Below are positions 1-6,117 of a stretch of 13,103 nt of DNA, piece by piece (within the stretch, counting starts at the first letter, position 1; the number at the start of each line of letters is the position of its first letter). Source of the DNA: Planctomycetota bacterium (GTDB lineage: Bacteria; Planctomycetota; Phycisphaerae; Sedimentisphaerales; Anaerohalosphaeraceae). Below the pieces are notes generated by a model that was given only the letters and a program-made list of their open reading frames with translations, was not told where the DNA came from and did not search any database. The translations under genes were made by a program, and so were the position numbers. The stretch lies in contig JAAYQH010000453.1 in assembly GCA_012519365.1 (NCBI GenBank), positions 1 to 13,103 of the forward strand, given 5' to 3'.

Positions 1-215
1 GACAAATTCACCCCCCACAGTCGTATCCGTCGTCCGTCGGCCGTGACAAAATGCTCTCGCGCAAAGAGCCGGTCACTTTCTTTCAGCGATGACGATGAAA
101 ACAGCAGCGGCGATTGCGGATTCATCTCCAAAGGAATGACAAACGGCGTCAATTGAGCCCCAAAGACCTGAACCCCAGCGACTAAAACAAGCCCCCAAAA
201 ACGTATTCGACACAT
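1..215 (-). CDS. Secreted protein, probably glycosidase-like, N-terminal fragment cut by the window edge
   Basis: This reading frame starts at the ATG at 215-213 and stays open to the left edge, giving 71 complete codons. The start has a strong ribosome-binding site (AAGGAGAG, 221-228) five bases upstream. Residues 1-20 form a signal peptide with a short Arg-containing head and a hydrophobic core ending in VFGA, so the product is exported. Residues 56-70 read FVTADGRRIRLWGVN. In planctomycete and Bacteroidetes proteins this kind of segment (FV..DG.R.RLWGVN) begins a TIM-barrel glycosidase-like domain, often annotated as cellulase-family or GH5-like. The catalytic part lies outside the window, so the family cannot be confirmed. 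The export signal and coding frame are seen directly; the enzyme class is inferred from this one motif. Confidence 0.7.
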   Translation of the reverse strand, partial: MCRIRFWGLVLVAGVQVFGAQLTPFVIPLEMNPQSPLLFSSSSLKESDRLFAREHFVTADGRRIRLWGVNL

Positions 216-251
216 TATCGCTCTCCTTAAAAAGCAGGTATCAACACCTCT

Positions 252-280
252 ATTATAAAAGATCAAAGCAGGGCGGTAAA
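252..280 (-). promoter_or_regulatory. Sigma-70 promoter for the secreted protein at 1-215
   Basis: On the minus strand there is a perfect -10 box TATAAT (257-252) and a -35 box TTTACC (280-275), separated by exactly 17 bp. Transcription would start near 245. That leaves about 30 nt of leader containing the AAGGAGAG ribosome-binding site. Confidence 0.55.
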
Positions 281-288
281 GCCTCAAA

Positions 289-303
289 ATATCCGAAGGA
301 TAT
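289..303. promoter_or_regulatory. Short inverted repeat in a divergent intergenic region
   Basis: ATATCC and GGATAT are perfect 6-bp arms around a GAA spacer. The repeat lies just upstream of the minus-strand -35 box and upstream of the plus-strand ACT gene, so it could be a shared operator. The arms are short and AT-rich, and a chance occurrence is possible. Confidence 0.25.
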
Positions 304-306
304 ATA

Positions 307-335
307 TTGCGTTGACCGCGATCGGCCGGTACAAT
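307..335 (+). promoter_or_regulatory. Weak candidate promoter for the ACT-domain gene
   Basis: The sequence TTGCGT (307-312), a 17-bp spacer and TACAAT (330-335) give a good -10 but a poor -35. A better -35 match, TTGACC at 312-317, is only 12 bp from the same -10. Transcription would start near 342, leaving a short leader before the ATG at 370. Confidence 0.25.
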
Positions 336-369
336 TCACCCGTCAAGTAAACGCTAAATGGAGAGGTTT

Positions 370-669
370 ATGGCCAAAAAACAAGATGACAAAGCCCGGC
401 AAATTTGCATTGTCACCGTCACCGGCAAGGACAAAGTCGGCATCATTGCGCGGATCAGCACAACAATGGCCAAAGCCAACGTCAACATCATTGATGTCAG
501 TCAGCGGATTATGGAGGCGTATTTCGTGATGACGATGGCCTGCGATATCACCGATGCGACCGCAGATATGGACAAACTCCAAAAGCAACTGGCACGAATC
601 GCCAAAGAGATGGACTTAAACATTACGTTCCAGCACGAAAACATCTTCAAAATGATGCATCGCGTCTGA
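370..669 (+). CDS. ACT domain-containing protein (UPF0237-like)
   Basis: This is a 99-residue single ACT-domain protein. The beta-strand around residues 12-18 (ICIVTVT) is followed by GKDKVGIIARIS (19-30) and then NVNIIDVSQRIMEAYFVM. That is the order typical of the stand-alone small-ligand-sensing ACT proteins grouped as UPF0237 and related to the glycine-cleavage regulator GcvR. Such domains usually bind amino acids as dimers; the ligand here is unknown. I chose the ATG at 370 because GGAG (360-363) lies six bases upstream. An in-frame ATG at 358 would add four residues but has no ribosome-binding site. In many bacteria this gene precedes a DUF711/UPF0210 gene; here it stands alone, ends in a terminator, and is the only confident plus-strand gene in the window. 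Confidence 0.88.
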   Translation: MAKKQDDKARQICIVTVTGKDKVGIIARISTTMAKANVNIIDVSQRIMEAYFVMTMACDITDATADMDKLQKQLARIAKEMDLNITFQHENIFKMMHRV

Positions 670-710
670 AACCAGCAAACAGAACCACGATATTGTGTCT
701 TGACAAAACA

Positions 711-738
711 AAAAAAAGCCGTCAAGACGGTTTTCTTC
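711..738. terminator. Bidirectional intrinsic terminator between convergent genes
   Basis: CCGT and ACGG (719-722 and 727-730) form a stem around CAAG. The stem is extended by an A-run (711-717) on the left and a T-run (731-734) on the right. Read on the plus strand it ends in TTTTCTTCT and serves the ACT gene. Read on the minus strand it ends in seven T residues and serves the FKBP gene, whose stop is at 770. Confidence 0.75.
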
Positions 739-769
739 TGTCCTGACGACTCGGCAGATTTCCTATCGG

Positions 770-1210
770 CTAAGCCGTTTCTACCCCCTCTACCAGGGTA
801 ATCTCAAACGTCAAATCCTCTCCGGCCAGAGCGTGGTTCATGTCCAGAATCACGTTTTCATCATCCAGCCCGACCACTTTGACCAGCAGCCTTTGACCAT
901 CGCGTGTGCCGACTTCGATTGTGTCACCGACCTTCAATTCCATATCCGGCGGAACCTGACTGAGGCTGACGGGAATAATACGCTCGTCAAGCCGCGGCCC
1001 ATAGGCGTTCTCGGCCGGAATGGTGATGGTTTTGGTCTCATTGATTTCCATCCCGACCGCGGCGTTCTCAAAATCGGCAATGAGCTGACCGTCGCCGATC
1101 TTGTATTGAATCGGCTCACGTTCGATTGAACTGTCAAAAACAGTGCCGTCGTCCAGTTTTCCCGTATAGTGGACTTTGACCACATCGCCGGTTTTTGCCT
1201 TTGTCGTCAT
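770..1210 (-). CDS. FKBP-type peptidyl-prolyl cis-trans isomerase, SlyD-like
   Basis: This 146-residue protein catalyses prolyl cis-trans isomerisation and probably acts as a cytoplasmic folding helper, since no signal peptide is present. The FKBP fold is split in the SlyD manner. Residues 7-72 carry VKVHYTGKLDDGTVFDSS and the IPAENAYG flap motif. Residues about 75-122 form the inserted chaperone flap (IF) domain. Residues 124-141 (MNHALAGEDLTFEITLVE) close the FKBP fold. The NH.LAG..L.FE signature is diagnostic of the SlyD/archaeal short FKBP group. Unlike E. coli SlyD there is no His/Cys-rich metal-binding tail. The ATG at 1210-1208 has AAAGGA (1218-1223) seven bases upstream. It appears to be a single-gene unit with its own terminator. 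Confidence 0.93.
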   Translation of the reverse strand: MTTKAKTGDVVKVHYTGKLDDGTVFDSSIEREPIQYKIGDGQLIADFENAAVGMEINETKTITIPAENAYGPRLDERIIPVSLSQVPPDMELKVGDTIEVGTRDGQRLLVKVVGLDDENVILDMNHALAGEDLTFEITLVEGVETA

Positions 1211-1249
1211 ACTGCTGTCCTTTCTTATCTTAACTCATTTGTGCCGTGC

Positions 1250-1278
1250 AGTATCACAGACCTGCCGATTAAATACAA
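1250..1278 (-). promoter_or_regulatory. Candidate promoter for the FKBP gene
   Basis: On the minus strand, TTGTAT (1278-1273), a 17-bp spacer and GATACT (1255-1250) are seen. The -10 is preceded by TGT, as in an extended -10 element. The two hexamers are only partial matches. The expected start near 1243 leaves about 33 nt before the ATG. Confidence 0.35.
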
Positions 1279-1363
1279 AGATTTTATGCAGTATTTCGAT
1301 TTTTTACGACGTTGACGAAAACCTTCGGCATAAACGGCACCCCTTGCTGTCCCTCTGGCCGAT

Positions 1364-3343
1364 TTACGGGGTCGGTGTGGTTTGCAGCCATTGTGACGCC
1401 AAAACGGAAAAATCGAAAAAATCCACTCGCCCGTCACCGCCGATCGGCAGAATATCCGTCATCCCGGACGACGTGAGCCATGTTTCTGCAAAAAAATGCA
1501 AATCTGCTGTACTTACCACGTGATCTTGCGTGAAATCTGACGGCAGCGTCTTGCCCAGCCACACCGGCCCGACACCTGTATCGGTCAAGATGAATGGCTT
1601 GATTCGTCCATCAGGTTCATAATGCAGGTACTCAATAGCAATAGAACGCGAGCCGGAATACGGCCCCGAGCCACTGCGGTTATTCCACCGATGATAAAAG
1701 ATGTACCATTGTCCCATCGCCGGATTAAACAAAATCGAATGGTGTCCCGGCCCTTTGTGAAAGCCGTCGCTGACCATCAGTGCCCCCTGATATGTCCACG
1801 GTCCGACGGGACTGGGCGCGGTGCAGTAATGCACTGAATACGTATCGCTGTTCCATCCGCCGTGGCTGTAGGACAAATAATAAATGCCATTGCGGGTGTG
1901 CATAAAGGCGCCTTCGGTGAAGTTGGGCGGATTGGCCACCGCAATCTCACGCGCAAAACTGATCATATCCTTGTTCAATTCAAAGACGCGCAGCCGTGAA
2001 CCCGCGCTGCCCCCGGCATACAAATACGATTTCCCCGTTGCGGGGTCCGTAAAGACCATCGCGTCTATCGCCTCAAACGTCGGGTTATTGTTGTCCGACA
2101 GCAGCGCACGGCCGCTATCGATAAACGGCCCGGCCGGCGAATTACTCCAGGCCACACCAATGTGCGAGGGCTTAGGTCCGACCGAATAATACAAGTAATA
2201 CGTGCCGTTTTTCTCTGTGATGCCCGGCGCCCAGGCGTGCTTATCGCCGGGAATCCACGACATATTTCGAAAGTCAAGAATTGGCCCGTGGGTCTGCCAG
2301 TGGACCAGATCTGACGATGAATATGTGTAAAACTGCGTCCGCGGCCCGGAGGTGGGGTATATCCACACCTTGTTGTCGGCCAACAGTACATCCGGATCGG
2401 CGCCGTCCATTATCGGATTGCGATCGACCGTCGGTTTGGGCATCATCAAAAATTGCGCCGGTTTCAAGGCCACTGACGAAATCCGTACCTCGTCAATATA
2501 CCCATACGCCCGATCGGTATGCCCGCCGTTATACAGTCCGCGTCCAACCGACCACCCCCCAGCGTGCCAGTCGTTGCCGTTGGTGGTGCCTTTGGCCAGT
2601 GCTGTATTGGGGCTGCCGCTGAGCGTCAAATCGGTTTGGGCCACCCGATGCGGATTCGTGCCGGCCGAGACATTCGCCAGATACAGCGACAGCGTCTGCC
2701 CAGTGCTCACCGCTGCCATATAATACCACTGTCCCGTGTCCCCGTCAGGGTCGCTGCTCCAGTCAAATCCCTGAATCATTCCCCGTTCGGAGACGGCCTC
2801 ATGCCAGTAGCCCGACACATCCGCAAAGCAAATCGCCACACTCTGATCCGGCCGTATCTGAAAGTACAGTGCCGCCAGCCGTGGATCGTGTGAGGCCACA
2901 CCCATTGCATCCCGCCCGACAATCGTCCGATGGTGTGTGCCGCTTTCAGGCTTGAAAAACGCCTCAATTGTAAATTGCCCCGGCGTTACGGTTTCGATAT
3001 CAATGCCGGTCGGGTAACTTCCCGGGCCGTAACTTTGAGTCGTTGACCGCGTGGCCAGGGTCGGTGCCGAACCGCTATTTTTAACACTGAAATGATTGAT
3101 CTGCTGGGTCTGCGGCACCGGGGTGTAGGGCGTCTGGTTCCGATATTCATAGCCGCCGTTACCGCCTTGCGACCACGGATCCAGATGATTCCCATTGCCC
3201 GAGACATCCGGGACCCCGAACGGCTTGTTCACCGGCACACCGGCCGGGCCTTGTTCAAATCGCCAGTAGGCCAGCGTCTGAGCCCTTGCCGAACCTGCGA
3301 TAATGGCGACAAAAAGCACCACCTCTAAAAAAGATTTCTGCAT
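1364..3343 (-). CDS. Secreted GH43-type glycoside hydrolase with LamG-like and dockerin-like domains
   Basis: This 659-residue exported enzyme probably cleaves arabinose- or xylose-containing plant or algal polysaccharides; the exact substrate cannot be read from sequence. Residues 1-21 are a signal peptide ending SARA/Q. Residues about 22-300 resemble a LamG/concanavalin-type sugar-binding domain (AYWRFEQG, SGNGNH, FTIEAFFKP, GYIDEVRIS). Residues about 305-590 are a GH43 five-bladed propeller: the base Asp316 in GADPDV, the pKa-modulating Asp427 in EAIDAMVF, the acid Glu477 in FTEGAFM, and the GPGHHS segment near 531-536. Residues 603-653 hold two Asp-rich dockerin-like segments. The ATG at 3343 gives the best signal peptide, with a G-run seven bases upstream; an in-frame ATG at 3379 would add 12 residues. 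No cohesin gene is visible, so the dockerin-like end may serve cell-surface attachment. Confidence 0.88.
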   Translation of the reverse strand: MQKSFLEVVLFVAIIAGSARAQTLAYWRFEQGPAGVPVNKPFGVPDVSGNGNHLDPWSQGGNGGYEYRNQTPYTPVPQTQQINHFSVKNSGSAPTLATRSTTQSYGPGSYPTGIDIETVTPGQFTIEAFFKPESGTHHRTIVGRDAMGVASHDPRLAALYFQIRPDQSVAICFADVSGYWHEAVSERGMIQGFDWSSDPDGDTGQWYYMAAVSTGQTLSLYLANVSAGTNPHRVAQTDLTLSGSPNTALAKGTTNGNDWHAGGWSVGRGLYNGGHTDRAYGYIDEVRISSVALKPAQFLMMPKPTVDRNPIMDGADPDVLLADNKVWIYPTSGPRTQFYTYSSSDLVHWQTHGPILDFRNMSWIPGDKHAWAPGITEKNGTYYLYYSVGPKPSHIGVAWSNSPAGPFIDSGRALLSDNNNPTFEAIDAMVFTDPATGKSYLYAGGSAGSRLRVFELNKDMISFAREIAVANPPNFTEGAFMHTRNGIYYLSYSHGGWNSDTYSVHYCTAPSPVGPWTYQGALMVSDGFHKGPGHHSILFNPAMGQWYIFYHRWNNRSGSGPYSGSRSIAIEYLHYEPDGRIKPFILTDTGVGPVWLGKTLPSDFTQDHVVSTADLHFFAETWLTSSGMTDILPIGGDGRVDFFDFSVLASQWLQTTPTP

Positions 3344-3417
3344 CGACAACCCCCGTTTTACAGTAAAAAACATCTCCATTGCTGCTTATAAACGGCCTTT
3401 GGGCACCGGTTTTTAAC

Positions 3418-3438
3418 AAAAATCCCGAACTTTTTGGG
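3418..3438 (-). terminator. Weak candidate terminator downstream of hisD
   Basis: On the minus strand CCC (3438-3436) can pair with GGG (3426-3424), followed by A and five T residues (3422-3418). The GC stem is only 3 bp, though flanking A/T tracts could extend it. It lies about 30 bp beyond the hisD stop codon, next to a run of eight G (3455-3462). Confidence 0.3.
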
Positions 3439-3466
3439 TTTTTTTGTTTTCTGAGGGGGGGGCTTT

Positions 3467-4765
3467 TTATTCAAGACGCTTCAGGACACTTTTGGCGTGG
3501 GCGTCCAGCCCCTCGACCAGCGCCAGGCGAACAATCTCCTCGCCCGCCGCGGCAAGGTCATCGCGTGAGTATTCAATAATGCTTGAGGATTTGATAAAAT
3601 CGTTGCTTGTCAACGCACTGAAGTATTTGCTGGTCTGTCGTGTCGGCAGGGTGTGGCTTGGCCCGGCCCAATAATCGCCGACCGCCACCGGGGTAAACGG
3701 CCCGATAAAAATTGCCCCCGCATTGGTCAGCCTTTCGGCAACAGCCCGACTGTCGCTTCCGCATTGCACCTGCAAATGCTCGGCCGCAAAATCATTGGCC
3801 CACGCAATCACGGCGTCCATTGACTCACAAACCACGATTCCGCTGTATGCCTTCAAACAGCGAGCTGTCGCCTCGGCACGATTGAGCAGGGGAACCTGCT
3901 TTTGCAATTCTCCCAACACTGCACGCGCCAGCGACAGTGAATCAGTCACCACAATGCCCGCGCCGGGGTCGTGTTCGGCCTGACTGAGCATATCGGCCGC
4001 CACCCAGGCCGGATTGGCCTGTTCATTGGCCACAATCAGCACATCGCTCGGCCCGGCAAATGAATCCATATCCACCAGACCGAAAACTTCCTTTTTGGCA
4101 AGCTGCACCACGTCATGCCCGGGGCCGACGATTTTGTCCACCTTGCCAATGGTCTCGGTCCCCCAAGCCAACGCCGCGACCGCCTGCGCTCCGCCCAGCC
4201 GATACACCTCGGTAATGCCCAGCTCAAAACAGACTCCCAAAATCACCGGATGAATGCTGCCGTTCCATCGCGGCGGCGAGACCACCACCACCTCGCGGAC
4301 CCCGGCCACCTGTGCCGGAATCGCTGTCATCATCACCGTACTGGGCAACGGGGCACTGGCACCCGGGATGCACAGCCCGACGCGGTTCAGCGGTGTGTAG
4401 CGAATGCCCGGATGGGTGTTTTTGTCGCCGATAAAGATCTCGGACTGATACCTGCGAATGTTGGCGATCGCCTTGCGCAGCGTGTTTAACAGTGCCGTGT
4501 CCAGTTGGGCGTGTGCCGCCGCCAGAGCCTCTTGCGGAATGCGAAACTCCTGCGGCAAGAGGGCGATTTTGTCAAAGCGTTCGGTGTACTGGGCTACCGC
4601 CGCGTCTCCGCGACGTCCCACATCGGCAACAATCTGTCGTACTGTGTCGGCAAGTTCCGCTCGATCCTTCAAAAACTCGCTCATCGAATGCTCACGCCGA
4701 AGCTGCCGCATCCGCTGTTCAAAACCCGGCTCCGAAGCCGCCATTAACAGTTCATCAAATGTCAT
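3467..4765 (-). CDS. hisD: Histidinol dehydrogenase
   Basis: This enzyme oxidises L-histidinol to L-histidine in two NAD-dependent steps, the last reactions of histidine biosynthesis, as a cytoplasmic zinc-dependent homodimer. The 432 residues match the usual length (E. coli has 434). Conserved features are PGASAPLPSTVMMT (134-147), DSFAGPSDVLIVAN (234-247), zinc ligands Gln262 and His265 in LSQAEHDP, Asp364 in VAVGDYWAGPSHTLPT, His423 near the C-terminus, and the catalytic Glu329-His330 pair in FAAEHL. The usual GPGN turn reads GPGH here (His217). The start is uncertain: the ATG at 4765 is used, but TTG codons at 4771 and 4780 are in frame, and the AGGGA at 4781-4785 is best spaced for the TTG at 4771. 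It is the last gene of the operon, 24 bp after the preceding stop; no other his gene is present. Confidence 0.95.
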   Translation of the reverse strand: MTFDELLMAASEPGFEQRMRQLRREHSMSEFLKDRAELADTVRQIVADVGRRGDAAVAQYTERFDKIALLPQEFRIPQEALAAAHAQLDTALLNTLRKAIANIRRYQSEIFIGDKNTHPGIRYTPLNRVGLCIPGASAPLPSTVMMTAIPAQVAGVREVVVVSPPRWNGSIHPVILGVCFELGITEVYRLGGAQAVAALAWGTETIGKVDKIVGPGHDVVQLAKKEVFGLVDMDSFAGPSDVLIVANEQANPAWVAADMLSQAEHDPGAGIVVTDSLSLARAVLGELQKQVPLLNRAEATARCLKAYSGIVVCESMDAVIAWANDFAAEHLQVQCGSDSRAVAERLTNAGAIFIGPFTPVAVGDYWAGPSHTLPTRQTSKYFSALTSNDFIKSSSIIEYSRDDLAAAGEEIVRLALVEGLDAHAKSVLKRLE

Positions 4766-4789
4766 CTTCAATGCGAACAATCCCTGTCT

Positions 4790-5596
4790 TTACGGTGTAA
4801 AGTTGCCATGCGAATACGTGCGCACCGCCCGACGCGGCAGCAGATACATCTGCCCCTCATACTCGGTAATCACCCCCGAAATCACATACCGGCTGCGGCC
4901 CAATGTACGTTGCATCTGGCGTTCCACAGCGAGCAGCGTTTGACAGGGCAGCAGACGATAAGACTCCTTCGCGACGTTCTGACCAAACGCGTCCGGCGTA
5001 AACACCATCTCATCACCGCGGCGTTCAATCAGCCCCGTCCGATGAATCAGATTGTGATCCGTGCTGACGACAACCAGTTCATCCAGCCGCCGCAAATCCG
5101 GTGTCCGCTGGTCTTTCATCATCGCCACAATCTCAGAAGGCAAAATAGATTCTTTGGTTTTTTTTTCGGTCTGGTCGGCATCTTTGGATTCGATGGAGTC
5201 CGGGGCCGTTGGTTTTGAAAGGTCTTTCTCCGCTTCTTTCAGGGGCAAAAAATACAAACTAAAGAGAAAATTTTGCCCGCGATATTCCGTTGCCATTGCC
5301 CACAGCCGCACATCTATCGTCTTTTGCTCGCCAGCCAGTTGAGCCATCTGTTCCAGCACCGAACAAGTCAACAATGCCACGCTTTCCCCCGCCGAAAGCA
5401 GACCTTTGCCATCTGTAATCGGCTCTTTTGGGATAAACGCCCACTGGCTATCGTTTGGGTCATAGACGACACGCCCCTCAACACCGGCGACCAGATGACC
5501 TTCCGCAATTGGTCGCCCGTGCTGCGGCTGGCCAGCCGCTGTCACAGCCATGACAAGCCCCGCAACAACTGGAATAAAGTTTAGCACGTGTTTCAT
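4790..5596 (-). CDS. Secreted protein of unknown function with an internal repeat
   Basis: I do not recognise this 268-residue protein. Residues 1-22 are a signal peptide (short basic start, hydrophobic stretch, TAAG/Q), so the mature part is exported or periplasmic. Two segments resemble each other: about 75-118 (LLTC..L..MA ... TEYRGQNFLF ... LP) and about 215-254 (LLPC..LLAVERQM ... TEYEGQMYLLP). Each runs from LL.C to TEY.GQ, which suggests a duplicated beta-rich module. Between them, residues 122-150 form a highly charged linker rich in Lys, Glu, Asp and Ser. The start ATG overlaps the upstream LOG-family stop by four bases (ATGA), so it is translationally coupled. Downstream, hisD follows after 24 bp. 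An OB-like or nucleic-acid/ligand-binding module is conceivable from the TEY.GQ..L pattern, but that is a guess. Confidence 0.75.
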   Translation of the reverse strand: MKHVLNFIPVVAGLVMAVTAAGQPQHGRPIAEGHLVAGVEGRVVYDPNDSQWAFIPKEPITDGKGLLSAGESVALLTCSVLEQMAQLAGEQKTIDVRLWAMATEYRGQNFLFSLYFLPLKEAEKDLSKPTAPDSIESKDADQTEKKTKESILPSEIVAMMKDQRTPDLRRLDELVVVSTDHNLIHRTGLIERRGDEMVFTPDAFGQNVAKESYRLLPCQTLLAVERQMQRTLGRSRYVISGVITEYEGQMYLLPRRAVRTYSHGNFTP

Positions 5597-6117
5597 TTCA
5601 ACACTTCTTTTAAGAGGCCGACCGCCTGATCAGCATCGTTAACACATTCTATACACGCTCGATAACGGGGGTCTTGCGATTGCATCATCTCCACCAACGG
5701 CATCCAAAAATCCCCGACCAGCACAATGGGTTTGTTCGCCTCTGCAAAGCCTTTGTTCTTGTGCTCCCACACATGGGCCAATTCCAGCAGCGTCCCCGTT
5801 CCTCCCGGCAAGACCACATACGCATCACCCAAGGCGATCAGCGTTGCCAGTCGCTCACTGAGCGTCTCGGTAGGGCGTTCTTCGGTAACGTACGGATTGG
5901 CCCGGCCGCGTTTGAATGCCCGACAGGTCACACCGATAACCGTCCCGCCGGCCTGGCAGGCCCCTTTGGCTGAGGCCAGCATTGTCCCGCCGTATCCGCC
6001 GTTGGCCAGCACAAAACCCGCTTTTGCCAGCTCGCGGCCTAACACCACCGCCATTTCGAAGGCTGTCTCTGTCTGAGCGGCCTTGCTCGTACCGAAAACT
6101 GTTACAGTCTTTGCCAT
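5593..6117 (-). CDS. LOG-family protein (Rossmann-like, PGGxGTxxE motif)
   Basis: This 174-residue protein belongs to the LOG / TIGR00725-TIGR00730 superfamily, older entries of which were called lysine decarboxylase-like. Members that have been tested hydrolyse nucleoside 5'-monophosphates to the free base and ribose 5-phosphate, including cytokinin precursors. Signature residues are visible: a glycine-rich loop ANGGYGGTM (38-46), Arg89 in TLSERLATLIALGDAYVVLP, and PGGTGTLLE (104-112), containing the conserved Glu112. It is cytoplasmic, with no signal peptide. The length is at the short end for the family, closest to the TIGR00725-type proteins. The ATG shares one base with the aconitase stop (TGATG) and has AAGG nine bases upstream, so it is coupled to aconitase. 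The natural substrate is unknown. Confidence 0.87.
   Translation of the reverse strand: MAKTVTVFGTSKAAQTETAFEMAVVLGRELAKAGFVLANGGYGGTMLASAKGACQAGGTVIGVTCRAFKRGRANPYVTEERPTETLSERLATLIALGDAYVVLPGGTGTLLELAHVWEHKNKGFAEANKPIVLVGDFWMPLVEMMQSQDPRYRACIECVNDADQAVGLLKEVLK

Noticed and set aside
3455-3462. Run of eight G as a possible slippage or frameshift site
   Set aside because: It lies just outside the hisD stop codon, so it does not affect a reading frame.
4458-4943. 161-codon plus-strand ORF opposite hisD and the unknown secreted protein
   Set aside because: It is a shadow frame across two well-supported minus-strand genes, with Ser/Arg-rich composition typical of antisense translation.
5593-6117. 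Lysine decarboxylase
   Set aside because: The PGGxGTxxE motif belongs to the LOG family; the old lysine decarboxylase label does not apply to proteins of this type.
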